From: Vicia villosa
Lineage: Eukaryota > Streptophyta > Magnoliopsida > Fabales > Fabaceae
NCBI RefSeq assembly: GCF_029867415.1
Contig: NW_026705333.1
Location: 104,397 to 168,396 of the forward strand
DNA: 64,000 nucleotides
Direction of reading: 5' to 3'
Shown here: piece by piece, positions 10,795 through 21,590 of the stretch
How the letters are laid out: every line of letters begins with the position of its first letter
Numbering within the stretch: position 1 is the stretch's first letter
The notes under the pieces: generated by a model
What the model was told of the DNA's origin: nothing
What the model saw: the letters and a program-made list of their open reading frames with translations, nothing else
The model's database searches: none
Position numbers and translations under genes: made by a program

Positions 10795-13745
10795 TGTCAT
10801 ACCCCAAAATTTGCCCTCCATGTTCCATTCACAATGATTCAAGGTTCAAGATTCAATGCCAAAGCTTTGCTCAAACAACCCCCAAGATCCACAGTCAACC
10901 GATTCAAATCTGAAGGTCAACTGCAATCAAAGCATGATTCAAACTATGATCATTGATCAAACATCAAGTATAGAGGTGCATAACCATCATTTGATCAAAG
11001 ATTGATCATGATTCCATTAATAGAAACTCAGAGATGAACGAATACAAAAAGGTTCAAATTAGGGTTTCTTAGGAGAAAGTCAACCCAACTTTGACTGGGC
11101 ATAACTTTCACATGGAACATCAAAAATTCCCCACTCAAAGCCTATTTTGAAGGAAATTGGATTCCCTAAAACTTTGTCTCTCACAAGCCAGGGCTAGAAA
11201 TGATTCATTTGAGAGATACAGTGCAAAAGATTACAGGTCATTTTCAAGCCTCCTTCAAAAGCAGTTTTTTCGCAGAGAGGATTTGGTCAAGATAAAAGCT
11301 CCAAATGAAAAATATATTCCAAAGTGGCTTGTAGAGGACCTCTTGAGGTTTCCAAAAAGTCTTAGAAATCCCTCATAGCTGAAAAATTGAGTGAGATATG
11401 ATCGATCAAAGTGGGGTAATTTTGAAGGCAAAATGTGGAAAAAGAATGTTCAAATTGAGAAAACTTTGCAAATGGGCCTATGGTTTTTTGATGCAATCTT
11501 GGTCCACAAGACATTTGCCTAGCACAAAGTCATTTACCACGAAATTTAGCATTATATGTGATTTAATATGATTTTTTAATTTTTTTATTTTCATTTTTAT
11601 GATTTAATTAAGTAAAAAAATCAAATATTATGTTAAAATATCTACATAGGCTAATTCCAATCACAATTATGATAAAAATACAATATATTTTCGTGGTATA
11701 TTGATTGGGAAAGGATTAATAGAAGATTGGACAAATATGGAAAGATTTCATTCAAGTTTTAAATCAAATTTCCAAAAGATGCAAGATTGGATTCAAAAGG
11801 GTTTTGGTTGGTTTTTGGTGACCTAATTGATTCCCTATAAGTAGTTTATGCAAGGCAAAGGACTAGGGGACGAGTTTTTGGATCAGAGACGCAAGCACAA
11901 GAACAGAAAATATTCAAGAAAACTCAGAATCGGTTTCAAGGATTTAAGGCATTTCAGAGAGATTTGAGCATTGCTATACCTCCCTTAGGGCTTTCTGAAT
12001 CGATTGGGATCATCACACGACTTCAGCAACCCCAGAATTACCTCCGATTGGCCAAGGTAAGTCACTCTAAAGTTTGGATCGATTAGCATCATGTACGCAT
12101 ATTCATGTTGTTTTGAGTGTGTATTTGGTTTTGTCTGACTGCCATGAACGTTTCTGGAATATTTAAAAGGTTCTCGTGTCTTCTAGCGTGATCGGCCATT
12201 GGAGGCCGATTGAAGCTCTTAGGTTTGAATTTAGGGCTTTCTCATAGGGGTAAAATTAGGGCTAAACAATAGCATGGATGGATTCGCAAGATGAGGACGA
12301 AGGGATCTCACAGGTCGCGAAGCATTTTTGTGCAAAGGAGTGCTATTCGCTATTTTTCTAGTTTGTGTTCGCTACGAAAATTCTCTAGCAAAACCGTAGC
12401 TAATTGTGCAGGTTTTTACAGGCCTGGTGGGGAAGATGATGAGCTGGCGTGATCTGGTTCGCCAGTTTTGAATTTCGCGCGCATGGCTTCCACTCAGTTA
12501 TATTGTTTTTATTTAATGATCGGAATGCGTATGTTAAACAAAGCGTGAGTTTGGTTGAACTGGCTGGGGCGAATTTGTGTGAGCAAAGGGACGAGGGTTC
12601 GATCCCTCGCTCCCACGTTATTTTTAACTACAAATCCTATTAGCTATCCCATGCGCTGACACCAAGGTGATCCACCATGCACCCTCAGATCTGGACCATA
12701 GAACTAGCAGCCATATAGATCTAACGCCCAGAGTTTGGTCCTCATACCATGTACCATATTAACAACCATACTAAATCAAAATCCTAACAAACTAAAATAA
12801 TTTTAATTAAATATTTGTTTTAATTAATTCTTTTAATATATTATTTATATATTAATAATTATTTTTATAAATAAAAATTAATATGTGATATTTATATTAA
12901 AATGCCAATTTGTTGTTCGTGCCGATTAAATCGATTAATCGCTATGGTCAACAATAGTTTTAATTAAAATGTTTATTTAATTAAAATACAAATGATTTCT
13001 ATTTAGTTAAATGGTTGCAACTATTTTATTAGTTGTGATGATTAACTTTCCTGTTTTCTAAATTCCAATTTGTTATTATTTGTAATCATGTTAACCGGTT
13101 ATGAGGGGTAACAATACAAAACAAAATGCATAAAAAATGATAAAATACAATAATCCATTATTAGTGATAATCGAATCAATTGATTTGAATTGGTAATGGT
13201 ACAAAACCCCTAATCTTTTGACTATGGTGATCAAACCTATTGATCATTGCGGTTAATTGTGCCAAATCAGGGTTGTACGCCCAGAACATCTAAAACAACT
13301 TCAAAACACTTTTCAAACATTTTTCAAACTTCAAACTCCAAATACAGATTTTTATCTACGATAGGCTATTCAAAGCCTTCAAACCTTCAAATCAAATTTC
13401 AAACCTTAAGGGCGTACAACCCGTCCCCCGAACTACGTTGACTCTGATTCTCCATAAGGAGATACGTAGGCACTTGGCAACAAGGCGAGTCCCCTTCCTC
13501 CATATTCTAATCTTGTTCAATTATCTGCCTTTACCCTATTAACTGTCTTCCATCTTTCTTTATAAACCTTACAAACCTTTATCTTTAAATGTTAGCCTTT
13601 AGGAAAGGGTTGAGGGTGCCTAACACCTTCCCTCGACCTGAATATAGTATCTTACCCTGATCTCTTAACTGCGCGTGGTTTCCTATTCGCCTTGGTAGAA
13701 TAGGTGGCGACTCTAAAAGCTAAATTTTTAGGGCAGGTTGCTACA
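10795..13745 (+). repeat. 3' LTR of the gag-only Ogre relative
   Basis: Same length and termini as the 5' LTR and about 99.6% identical by eye. Followed by AGTGG (13746-13750), the right copy of the target duplication, and then directly by LINE coding sequence. Confidence 0.95.
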
Positions 13746-13750
13746 AGTGG
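13746..13750. repeat. Target-site duplication AGTGG, right copy
   Basis: Matches 1882-1886 exactly. In the LINE frame these bases belong to the codons for SG in the YSGDGKS stretch, showing that the target was LINE coding sequence. Confidence 0.95.
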
Positions 13751-14111
13751 TGATGGGAAGTCGATGAGTAGAATAGATAGAATTTTGGTTTCGGTTAATG
13801 TGATGAACTGATGGAGGATTGTAGGTCAATTGGTTGGAGAGAGGGATATTTCGGATCATTGCCCGGTGTGGTTAGTGGCGGATGATGATAATTGGGGTCC
13901 TAAACCGTTCAAATTCAACAACGAATGGTTTTCTTTTGAGTCGTTTTTTCCTTTTGTTGAGAAAGAATGGAGAGGTTTTCACATTGAAGGAAGAGGAGAT
14001 TTTATCCTTAAATAAAAACTTAGACTTGGTAGTGTTTGGTAGAATTGATTTGGAGGTGGAGGAGGTGGTCCGGGAGTTAAACTTGGCCGACATGATGCTA
14101 GAAGGGGGAGG

Positions 14112-15487
14112 ATGTTGATTCTTTTGAGGAGAATTTGGGTAGGAGGAAAGATGCTTCTTGTCGGATTTGGAGAAATTTGAGATTGAAAGAAAATATGATT
14201 CTTCAAAAGGCTAGATTGAAGTGGATGAAAGAGGGTGACGCTAATAGTGCTTTTTACCACAAAGTGATGAAAGAAAAAAGGAGTATTAATCATTTAGGTC
14301 CTATTCAAGTGGAAGGAGGGATGGTGGATTCGGTTGAGCATGTGAGAGAGGAGGTTTGGGATCATTTTAGGAAAAAGTTCATGGAAGTGGAGGTTAATAG
14401 GCCGGTTTTGGATGGCACCCCTTTCAAGCGTATTTCGGAAGACATGTCTATGAAGATAGAAAAACCTTTTACGGAGAATGAAATTAGGGATGCTATTTGG
14501 AGTTGTGGGGTCGATAAAAACCCGGGTTCGGACGGCTATACCTTTCTTTTTATTAAGAAATGTTGGTTCTTCTTAAAAGAGGATTTCCTAAACTTCTTCG
14601 AGTTATTCTACTCCGGTAACTTTCTTTCTAAGGCTATCACTTCTTCTTTTTTGTCCTTGATACCGAAAAATTTAAATCCTTTAAAGTTGGAGGAATATAG
14701 ACCTATTTGTTTAGTAGGTTGCATGTACAAAGTGGTACCTAAGATCTTGGCGGGGAGGCTAAAAGGAGTGTTAAATGTGATTGTTTCTCCGTGTCAAAGT
14801 GCTTTTGTGCCCGGTAGACAATTGTTGGATGGAGAGTTGGTGGCTAACGAGGTCGTGGATTATGCGAGAAAGGAGGGTAAGAATTGTTTGCTATTTAAAG
14901 TGGATTTTGAGAAGGCCTATGATAAGGTTAATTGGAGTTTTTTGCGTTACATGTTGATTAGGATGGGGTTTGGTAGGAGATGGTTATTATGGATGGATCT
15001 ATTGGTGTTTAATAGTAACATGTCGGTGCTCGTGAATGGAAGTCCCACTAAAGAATTCGTTGTTAGTAGAGGTTTGAGACAAGGAGATCCTCTTTCTCCT
15101 TTTCTCTTTGTTTTGGTGGCGGAAGGGCTTTCGGGGCTTGTGAGACAATCCATCGAAGTGGGGGAATTTTGTAGTTTTGATATTAATAGAGCTTGTTGGG
15201 TGGACTTGTTACAATTCGCGGATGATACTTTAATTGTGGGGGAGGGATATTGGAAGCATGTGTGGGCGGTTAAGGCGATCCTTAGAGCTTTTGAAATTGT
15301 TTCGGGCCTTGGTATTAATTATCACAAGAGCAAGTTGATTGGTATAAATGTTAGTAATTATTTCTTGGAGGCGGCGGCAAACTTTTTCTCTTGTAAAGTG
15401 GAGGATAGTAGTTTTCTTTCCTTGGTATTCCGATCGGGCAAGATCCAAGGAAGGAAACGACGTGGATTTCTACAATTGAAAAATTGA
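14112..15487 (+). pseudogene. LINE ORF2 reverse transcriptase domain
   Basis: Reverse transcriptase for target-primed reverse transcription of a non-LTR element. The open part (ATG at 14135) carries the plant LINE RT motifs: DKNPGSDGY, LIPK, YRPICLVGCMYKV, FKVDFEKAYDKVNW (motif A), GLRQGDPLSPFLFV and FADDT (15215-15229, catalytic aspartates). RT motifs are all present and look intact. The last 22 codons (after about 15418) are out of frame; the true frame continues in the next segment. This ATG is merely the first in the open stretch, since the protein should start far upstream in the endonuclease. Confidence 0.88.
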
Positions 15488-16876
15488 AGAAAAGATTGGG
15501 GGGTTGGAAGAATCGGTTTCTTAATCTCGGAGGTAGGATCACTCTTTTGAAGTTTATTCTTAGTTCCTTAACTATTTTTATGATGTCTTTTTACAAGATG
15601 CCTTCGAAAGTGGTGAAAAGAATCACGAGTTTACAAAGAAATTTTTTGTGGGGGGGGGGGGGGGGGGGACGGAAGAAAATTCATTGGGTGAGTTGGAAAA
15701 AAGTTATTTTACCTCTTGGCTTGGGAGGTTTGGGGGTTAAGAACATAGCGGCTTTCAATTTACCGCTTCTTAACAAGTGGAGGTGGAGGATTCTTAAAGA
15801 GAACGATGCGTTATGGTATAGAGTTTTGAAGGCACGGTATGGGGATTTATCTTCTCATGTGTTTAGTGAAGGTAATTTCACAAAATACTCTTATTTTTCT
15901 ATTTGGTGGCTTAATATTGTTAATATCAGTAAAGATTATGATAGGGATTCTTTTGTTAAGTGTTGTCGTTTTGATGTTCATAACGGTTTTAAAACACCTT
16001 TTTGGGAATCTTGTTGGTTGGGTGAAGAGGCCTTGAAGAATGCTTTTCCGGTTTTGTTTGAAGCTTCTTTCCTTAAAGGATTTTTGGTTGGAGCAATGGG
16101 AGGATGGAATGATGGCTCTTGGAAGTTTGGGGATTTTGGTTTCGGTCCGATTCTCATGAATGATGTGAATTTTAGCGGAATTCTCTCTTCGTTTTATGCC
16201 TGTTTGGATCATCATGGGGGCCGAAGAAAGGTAAGGGGACATATGTGGTTTCTTGGAAATTCGGCTTAGACATGGCTTTCTCGGTGGCTTCGTGCTACCA
16301 ATTTTACATGAAGGATTTTATTCCTTTTGGTCCCGTTAACAAGTTTGATGAAGCGTTTGGCATCATTTGGAAGGCGTAAGTGCCTTTCAAGATAAAGGAT
16401 TTCGGTTGGAGATTACTTCTTGATAGACTTCCAACAAAGGAGTTTTTGATGTATAGAGGTATTCCTTTCTCTTTAGATAATCTTAAGTATTTTTTGTGGT
16501 ATTGGTATAGAAAGTAGGAACCACTCTTTTTTTGAATGTCATATAGTTAAGCGAATATGGTCCGAAATTGCCATTTGGGTGGGAAAATTGGTTAGTGGGG
16601 AGGAGGAATGTATGTCTACTTTTATGGAATGGCATCTATTTTTCCGGACTAACAAGGTGAAGCATAACAAGGCGGATATTGTTTAGCTTGCCACTTCTTG
16701 GTCCTTATGGTCGGTAAGGAATGGTGTGTGTTTTCGGGACGATGGTTGGAGTTTAAACGACACCGTTTGGAACATTAAGTCGTTGGCTTGGAAGTGGTCT
16801 TTTGACGGTAAAATTACCCATCCCAATTATTCTTTCTATGAGTTTTGTAAAGATCCTATTTCTTTTCTCTTGTAGC
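15422..16876 (+). pseudogene. LINE ORF2 C-terminal part with zf-RVT region
   Basis: Frame-shifted continuation of the RT. KKRLGGWKNRFLNLGGR and QRNFLWGG are typical of the region after the palm of plant LINE RTs. Open to 16269, then broken. After about 16370, in another frame, come VPFKIKDFGWRLLLDRLPTKEFL and later WSLWSVRN, which match the zf-RVT domain found at the end of plant LINE ORF2. The poly-G run at 15650 gives a string of glycines and is a likely spot for length error or slippage. Confidence 0.8.
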
Positions 16877-17080
16877 TTAATTGATGGGTAATTTTCTTTT
16901 TTGTCGGGTTTTGCCTGTTATTTTGTGTAAAAAGGTTGAAGAACCCTTAGTTCTCCAGTTAATCTATTCCTTGCTTACACAAAAAAAATAGATTATAAAA
17001 TTGCCTGCATAACAAACTGATACAAGACTAAGCGTATATACTAGTTTTGATGTACTGCATTATAGACTTAGTTTGCTATA

Positions 17081-17640
17081 CTACATAACACAGCTAATTA
17101 CTAAACTCATAGGAGTAGCCTTGCTGCAATACTCCCCCATAAATTCAACGGGCCTGGAAGACATGACTTTGATCCTGGACCCATGTTCCTGAAACGCAGA
17201 TGTGCCAAAATGTTTAATCAGTGTGTGCGCCATTTGAGCAGTGCTAGGGATATGTTGAATGAACAATTTCTTTAAGATGATTCGTTTGTGTAAAAAGTGG
17301 ACATAAAGCTTAATATATTTAAGGCATGTATGAATAATTGGATTAAGGGACAAAAAAACAACACTTAAGTTTAGATGTGATGTGGAAGTGGAAGTGAAAA
17401 GAAGGGAATGCACAACTCAGTCAGTACAGATTCCATACAAAGTAGTTTAGAGGTGATGTAAGCCAAGGCCCGACACTCTGCCTCGGTACTAGACCGAGGA
17501 ACAATATGTTGTTTTTTAGAACTCCTTGACACAAGGTTTAGTCCAAAATAAATGCAAGATCCAAAAGGTGGATCTTGGATTATCTAGATTACCTGCCCAT
17601 TTCGTATCGTTGTAAGCTCTCAGAGAATTTGTGAACTGAA
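17081..17640 (-). pseudogene. Ty1/copia RNase H remnant
   Basis: Read on the minus strand, fragments AYNDTKWAGN, SSKKQHIVPRSSTEAECRALA and IQHIPSTAQMAHTLIKH match the RNase H and C-terminal end of a Ty1/copia polyprotein, where SRSSTEAEYRALA is the signature. Frames shift at least twice and stops occur, so it is dead. It is not SIRE-like in detail and is a different copia lineage from the elements at 29780-49338. Flanks 16990-17080 and 17640-17840 show nothing identifiable. Confidence 0.75.
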
Positions 17641-17841
17641 GAAGAAGGAGATAAAAGTGAGCCATGAGAGAGAGTCTCACTATGGTATATAAATAATCTT
17701 TTCATAATATACCAATTAGAGTCAAGGGGAGAGGGCATGAATTGACATGATTAGTTCACACTGAAGGCTATGTCTAACTTAGTAAAGGTGATATATTGAT
17801 GAGCACTTATGATGAACCTATACAATTAGGGACCTATACAA

Positions 17842-17876
17842 TTAAGTAGGTCTCATACAATTAAGGACCTACTTAA
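17842..17876. repeat. Perfect 11-bp inverted repeat
   Basis: TTAAGTAGGTC (17842-17852) and GACCTACTTAA (17866-17876) are exact complements around a 13-base spacer. A third partial copy, GGGACCTATACAATTA, lies just upstream. It may be part of a decayed copia LTR or 3' region. Confidence 0.7.
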
Positions 17877-20091
17877 CATAGGTGTACATACTCCATTTGC
17901 ATCAAACATTCTCTCTCTAACGTAGATCCTTTATATATTTTCACTGAGTGAGAAGGATGGATCTACTGGAATGTGTCGCTACCGCGAAAATCAACAGAGT
18001 CGTCACTAACATATTTATCCTAAAAGGAAAGGCATGCCAGCAAACTACGGACCAAGGTTCAATGATCTCACAACCAGAGAAAAGGGTAAGGGAGTCGGTT
18101 ACGCGAGGAGAAGGTTCTAGCACCCCTCACGTCCATCGTACTCGATGGGATCCACGCTTGTTGTCTAATCTATGGGTGTGTAAAAATTCTACGCCTAAAA
18201 CTGAACTAGGATGTATGCAAAATGTAAGGAAAAGAAATAATTGTACTCGCATGGGCCCTACCCCGCTGCCTACGTATCCTTTTTTGAGGAATCAGAGGTA
18301 CGTAGCTCGGCTAACTAATTTCTGTTTATTTTGGGTTTTTTAGGTGAACAATTACATTCACACTCCGCTGCTCGACTTTTAGAGACTTGAGCTGGGAATG
18401 GAGCGCAAATAACATGCTCTTAAGAAAGGAAATCAAAGAATTTGGTTTATGTTTTAAACAATGCATGAAAGGATATCTAGAACAAAGGGAAGGAAAGGGT
18501 AACTTCTACCTAAATTAGCATGCAAAGGGAATGAATATGCTAAAACTAGCAACCTATAGGGGAAAGTGAATGCAAGCAAAAGTATCAGACAAACAAGTCT
18601 CGCCCGTAAAGCAAACACCTACAAGTCACAGGCCAAGTAGTAGGAAAGCGATCTCACCATAGCCAAGGGGAGTGGATCACCCGAGTCAACCAAGCATTAG
18701 ACCAAATCGCAATGAGATCGGGTCATAGACAAGAGGAGCGAGTCCCTCTCAGCAACCAAGTTGTCACATTATGGGAAAAGGGGTTCCTTAACCGCGGTAT
18801 CATGTCACCGGGGTCAGAAAATATCTGGGAGGAATGGTGCATGCGTACACCGAGCATCAACATCGAGCGACACAAGCTATAAGACATGTGGAGGTTTGAC
18901 TGCTAAACCTGTCCACTTACCCTCTTGGGGCCTTCAACTCGATGAGCTTTAGCACATGTTTAGAGCTCGGAACTGGCAATAAGTGAGCATAGGAATGACA
19001 TGGACTGAAAGTTACGGGGGTCGATTGCAGACCCTCTCCGCTTGACTTCTCGAGGACTTACAATTGTCTTTGTTAGGACTTTCTACAAGAACAAAAATAA
19101 ACACGCCAACAAAAACAGAGCCTCACACGAGGACTTCCAGATGCAGGATGCCTAATCCTACTTCTCATGTTATTGAATGATGCGGAAAGCGAGAAAATGC
19201 AGAAAGGAAATAAGATGAAACAAGATCAATAGCAAATGAATTGTGATCCGTAAACAGCAGCAAGCAAAAAGTCAGCAGTCCAATATACCACATAATCATT
19301 AAGCATCGACGACGTGAAAATAAATCACGCATCGACATGCGTGTCAAGCATACGCGCACTATACACCTGCAAGAAAGTCCACACTCCAGACAAACATATA
19401 TATAATTCGTGCACGTCTCTTGAGCGAGAACGCGATGGAAAATAGCATCGTGTCCCGCAAATTATGCGGAACACGGATAAATGCGCGTCGATAAAAAACC
19501 ACCTTCGAATTGACTTGCACATTAGCACACTCATTAGAAATAACAAAAGTTGCAATCGGAATTGCGCTATAGCATTACAAAATTAAATGAAAGTGAAAGA
19601 AACTATGTGCATGTCAATTGGAACAAAGAAACATCGAAATCGGGAATAACGGTAAAAAATCAAACTTGTCGAAATTAAACAAAATTTACACAGTAAACCA
19701 CAAATGTGCCATGGAACTCAAAAATGCGGTCGTTTTTTATTTAATCGGCCTGGAAGCACGACTTTCGAAACAGGACAGTAGCCAAATCGACAAAAAAGTC
19801 ATCCGAAACCGAAATTAAAATTAATGAACAGGCTCGTAAGCATCGTCCTACTCAAGAAACATTATTTACACTTGCAAAAACTCAAAGCGATTAAAAAGAT
19901 ATGGCATTTTCAATCAAACCCGACGCGTCGCGTCCATTTTGCAAAATTTGAAATAAAAAAAGAGAGGGCGACCATATAGCAACAATTTCCAGCATATGGT
20001 GGCATCAATTAACATTCAAACAAGCTCTATTCCAATCTTATATCCACAATTAAGCAACAAGCCAAGAGCATAACAATATCTTTTCAAATTC

Positions 20092-20182
20092 TACACTTTT
20101 CATGAACCAAATAGAATGAAATGCAACAACAATTACTCCATAAAAATTCTGCATCACTAGTCTTTCAAAATATTCCCAACTT
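20092..20182 (+). repeat. Internal duplication within the LTR, copy 1
   Basis: About 90 bases beginning TACACTTTTCATGAACC recur at 20896-20985 with a handful of substitutions. The two copies are direct, about 800 bases apart, within the same decayed LTR. Confidence 0.8.
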
Positions 20183-20895
20183 GATAAAGGGTGAAGAAAT
20201 TACGCGTGTCCGAATGACGAGAAACCTGTCGGGTCATCTGAGTCGACAGTGAAGAATTTTGTGCGTACCGCTCAAAGAACACGACAAAACTCAACCTTCG
20301 GTTCAAAATCTGAACCTGAGTATCTGACGAAGAATCGAAGCCAACAAAATTTAGGAAAGAATGTCGCCAGATTGGGCATCATACGATAAAAATCAAAGAA
20401 GTTATGAATTTTTAAACTTATCTCGGCGTACCCGAAAACACATTTTTTTGCTGAAAAATCGAGACGCTCTTGTAATTTTCTGGGAGTTTTCGTGAAGAAA
20501 GAATCGACGGCCCAAACATATGAAATGTCGAGAATAATGATACAAAGCTACAGTTAAAAAATGAGCCGAATCGGGCGAGCGGATTGTGAGATATGAATTT
20601 TTTAGCGTCCAAAAACCTGCGGTTCAACACCGTTTTTCACTTTTAAAACTCAATTTGTTTGCAAATTCGAGAACCTTCTTCACAGAATAAATTGTTGAAC
20701 CCAACAAATAAATGGAGTATCCCTCGAGATGGAACTTCTGGCATAGGTCTCGCTTCAGGACAATAATCCGACCATGAGATATGAATTTTTGAGTATCCGA
20801 AAGACTGCAGTCTGACGAACCCGAAGTTTCAGAAACAATTAATTCCCGACACTTTCATTTATGAACCGACTTTCGGCCGTGCGGGGATCAAATTA

Positions 20896-20985
20896 TACAC
20901 TTTTCATGAACCAAATAGAATGAAATCCAACAACAATTACTCCACAAAAATTCTGCATCATTAGTGTTTCAAAACAATCCCAACT
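20896..20985 (+). repeat. Internal duplication within the LTR, copy 2
   Basis: Direct repeat of 20092-20182. After the repeat the two copies diverge completely. Confidence 0.8.
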
Positions 20986-21299
20986 AGTCCACAAAACCAC
21001 ACACAAACACAAGAATTTTACTCATGGCAATTAGCACAAAAAGGCATACAAGTTGCAAACCACACTTTGAAAAAGAGGACATGTAAAAATTAGATTTCAA
21101 GTACATGACATGTAATATTTTCTAACTCATGAGTTCAAGAATCAAATTTTTTTAAAATACTCAATTTCATGAAATTTCACAATTTAAAGAAGAAACACAC
21201 TCATGGATATCACATATTCAAGAATTTAGTCCCCCATTAACATGTTTATGTCATGTTGCCAATTCACACTATGCCAAATTTGTCTTTTAGCAGCACCCC

Positions 21300-21590
21300 T
21301 ACGAAAGCGCTTTTAGGAAAAAGCACTGCTATAGGTTTCGCTAAAAACAAAACAAAAAAACAAGGAAAAAAAGCGCTGGTAAAGGTGGGGGGGGATACGA
21401 GAGCGCTTTATAGAAAGCGCTGGTAAAGGGGGGGTACGATAGCGCTTTCTAAAAGCGCTGGTAAAGGGTGGGATACGAGAGCGCTTTCTAAAAGCGCTGG
21501 TATAGGTGTAGGATACGAAAGCGCTTTTATTCTAAAAAGCGCTGGTATAGGGGGGTACAAAGGCGCTTTTGAAAAGCGCTCTCGTAGCTA
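21300..21590 (+). repeat. Left subterminal repeat array of the CACTA element
   Basis: Repeated modules of the form (A)GCGCTTT(n)AAAGCGCTGGTA(A/T)AGG plus GGGG and TACGA. Each module is itself an inverted repeat (AGCGCTTT...AAAGCGCT), about 50-60 bases per module. Such arrays are the expected TnpA-type binding sites. Confidence 0.85.

Larger units (their letters stand above)
1887..13745 (+). mobile_element. Complete non-autonomous Ogre-related LTR retrotransposon (LTR-gag-LTR)
   Basis: An 11,859-bp element with two 2951-bp direct LTRs offset by exactly 8908 bases, a 5-bp target duplication, a primer-binding site at 4840 and a purine tract before 10795. The only recognisable gene is gag (5745-7262). 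No protease, reverse transcriptase, RNase H or integrase is present in the 3.5 kb between gag and the 3' LTR. Leader sequence 5110-5420 resembles the leader of the Ogre body at 50490-50800, but the Ogre ORF1 that follows there is absent here. This matches the layout described for TR-GAG elements and implies enzymes supplied in trans. By eye the LTRs differ at about 12 of 2951 positions (about 0.4%), implying a recent insertion. It split a LINE. Confidence 0.93.
13746..16988 (+). mobile_element. L1-type LINE, 3' part, decayed
   Basis: Continues the LINE broken at 1886: end of the endonuclease domain (SDHCPV near 13855), reverse transcriptase (14112-15420), thumb/connection (15422-16260) and a zf-RVT zinc-binding region (about 16290-16876). 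It ends near 16988 in a short A-rich tail after 'CTTGCTTACAC', typical of plant LINEs. The coding frame is broken at about 13810 (stop), 14013, 15418 and 16267, so it cannot mobilise itself. A run of about 18 G at 15650-15668 lies within the coding part. Confidence 0.88.
17974..21266 (-). mobile_element. Ogre/Tat-like LTR (minus strand), part left of the CACTA element
   Basis: Left edge TGTCGCTACCGCG is the inverted 3' end of an LTR. It shares with 40391-40620 and 59237-59430 the conserved end block: AGAGTCG(C/T)CAC, 'GGGAGTCGGTTACGC', 'AGCACCCCTC' and 'CCATCGTACTCGATGG'. 18250-18330 closely matches 59510-59590 ('GGGCCCTACCCCGCTGCC'). No gene is present; ORFs are chance frames. It resumes at 29411 after the CACTA insertion. 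The right end is not seen, because a copia element begins at 29780. Confidence 0.75.

Noticed and set aside
17948..18343. 131-residue plus-strand ORF
   Set aside because: Overlaps the conserved inverted LTR end block shared with 40391 and 59237; not a gene.
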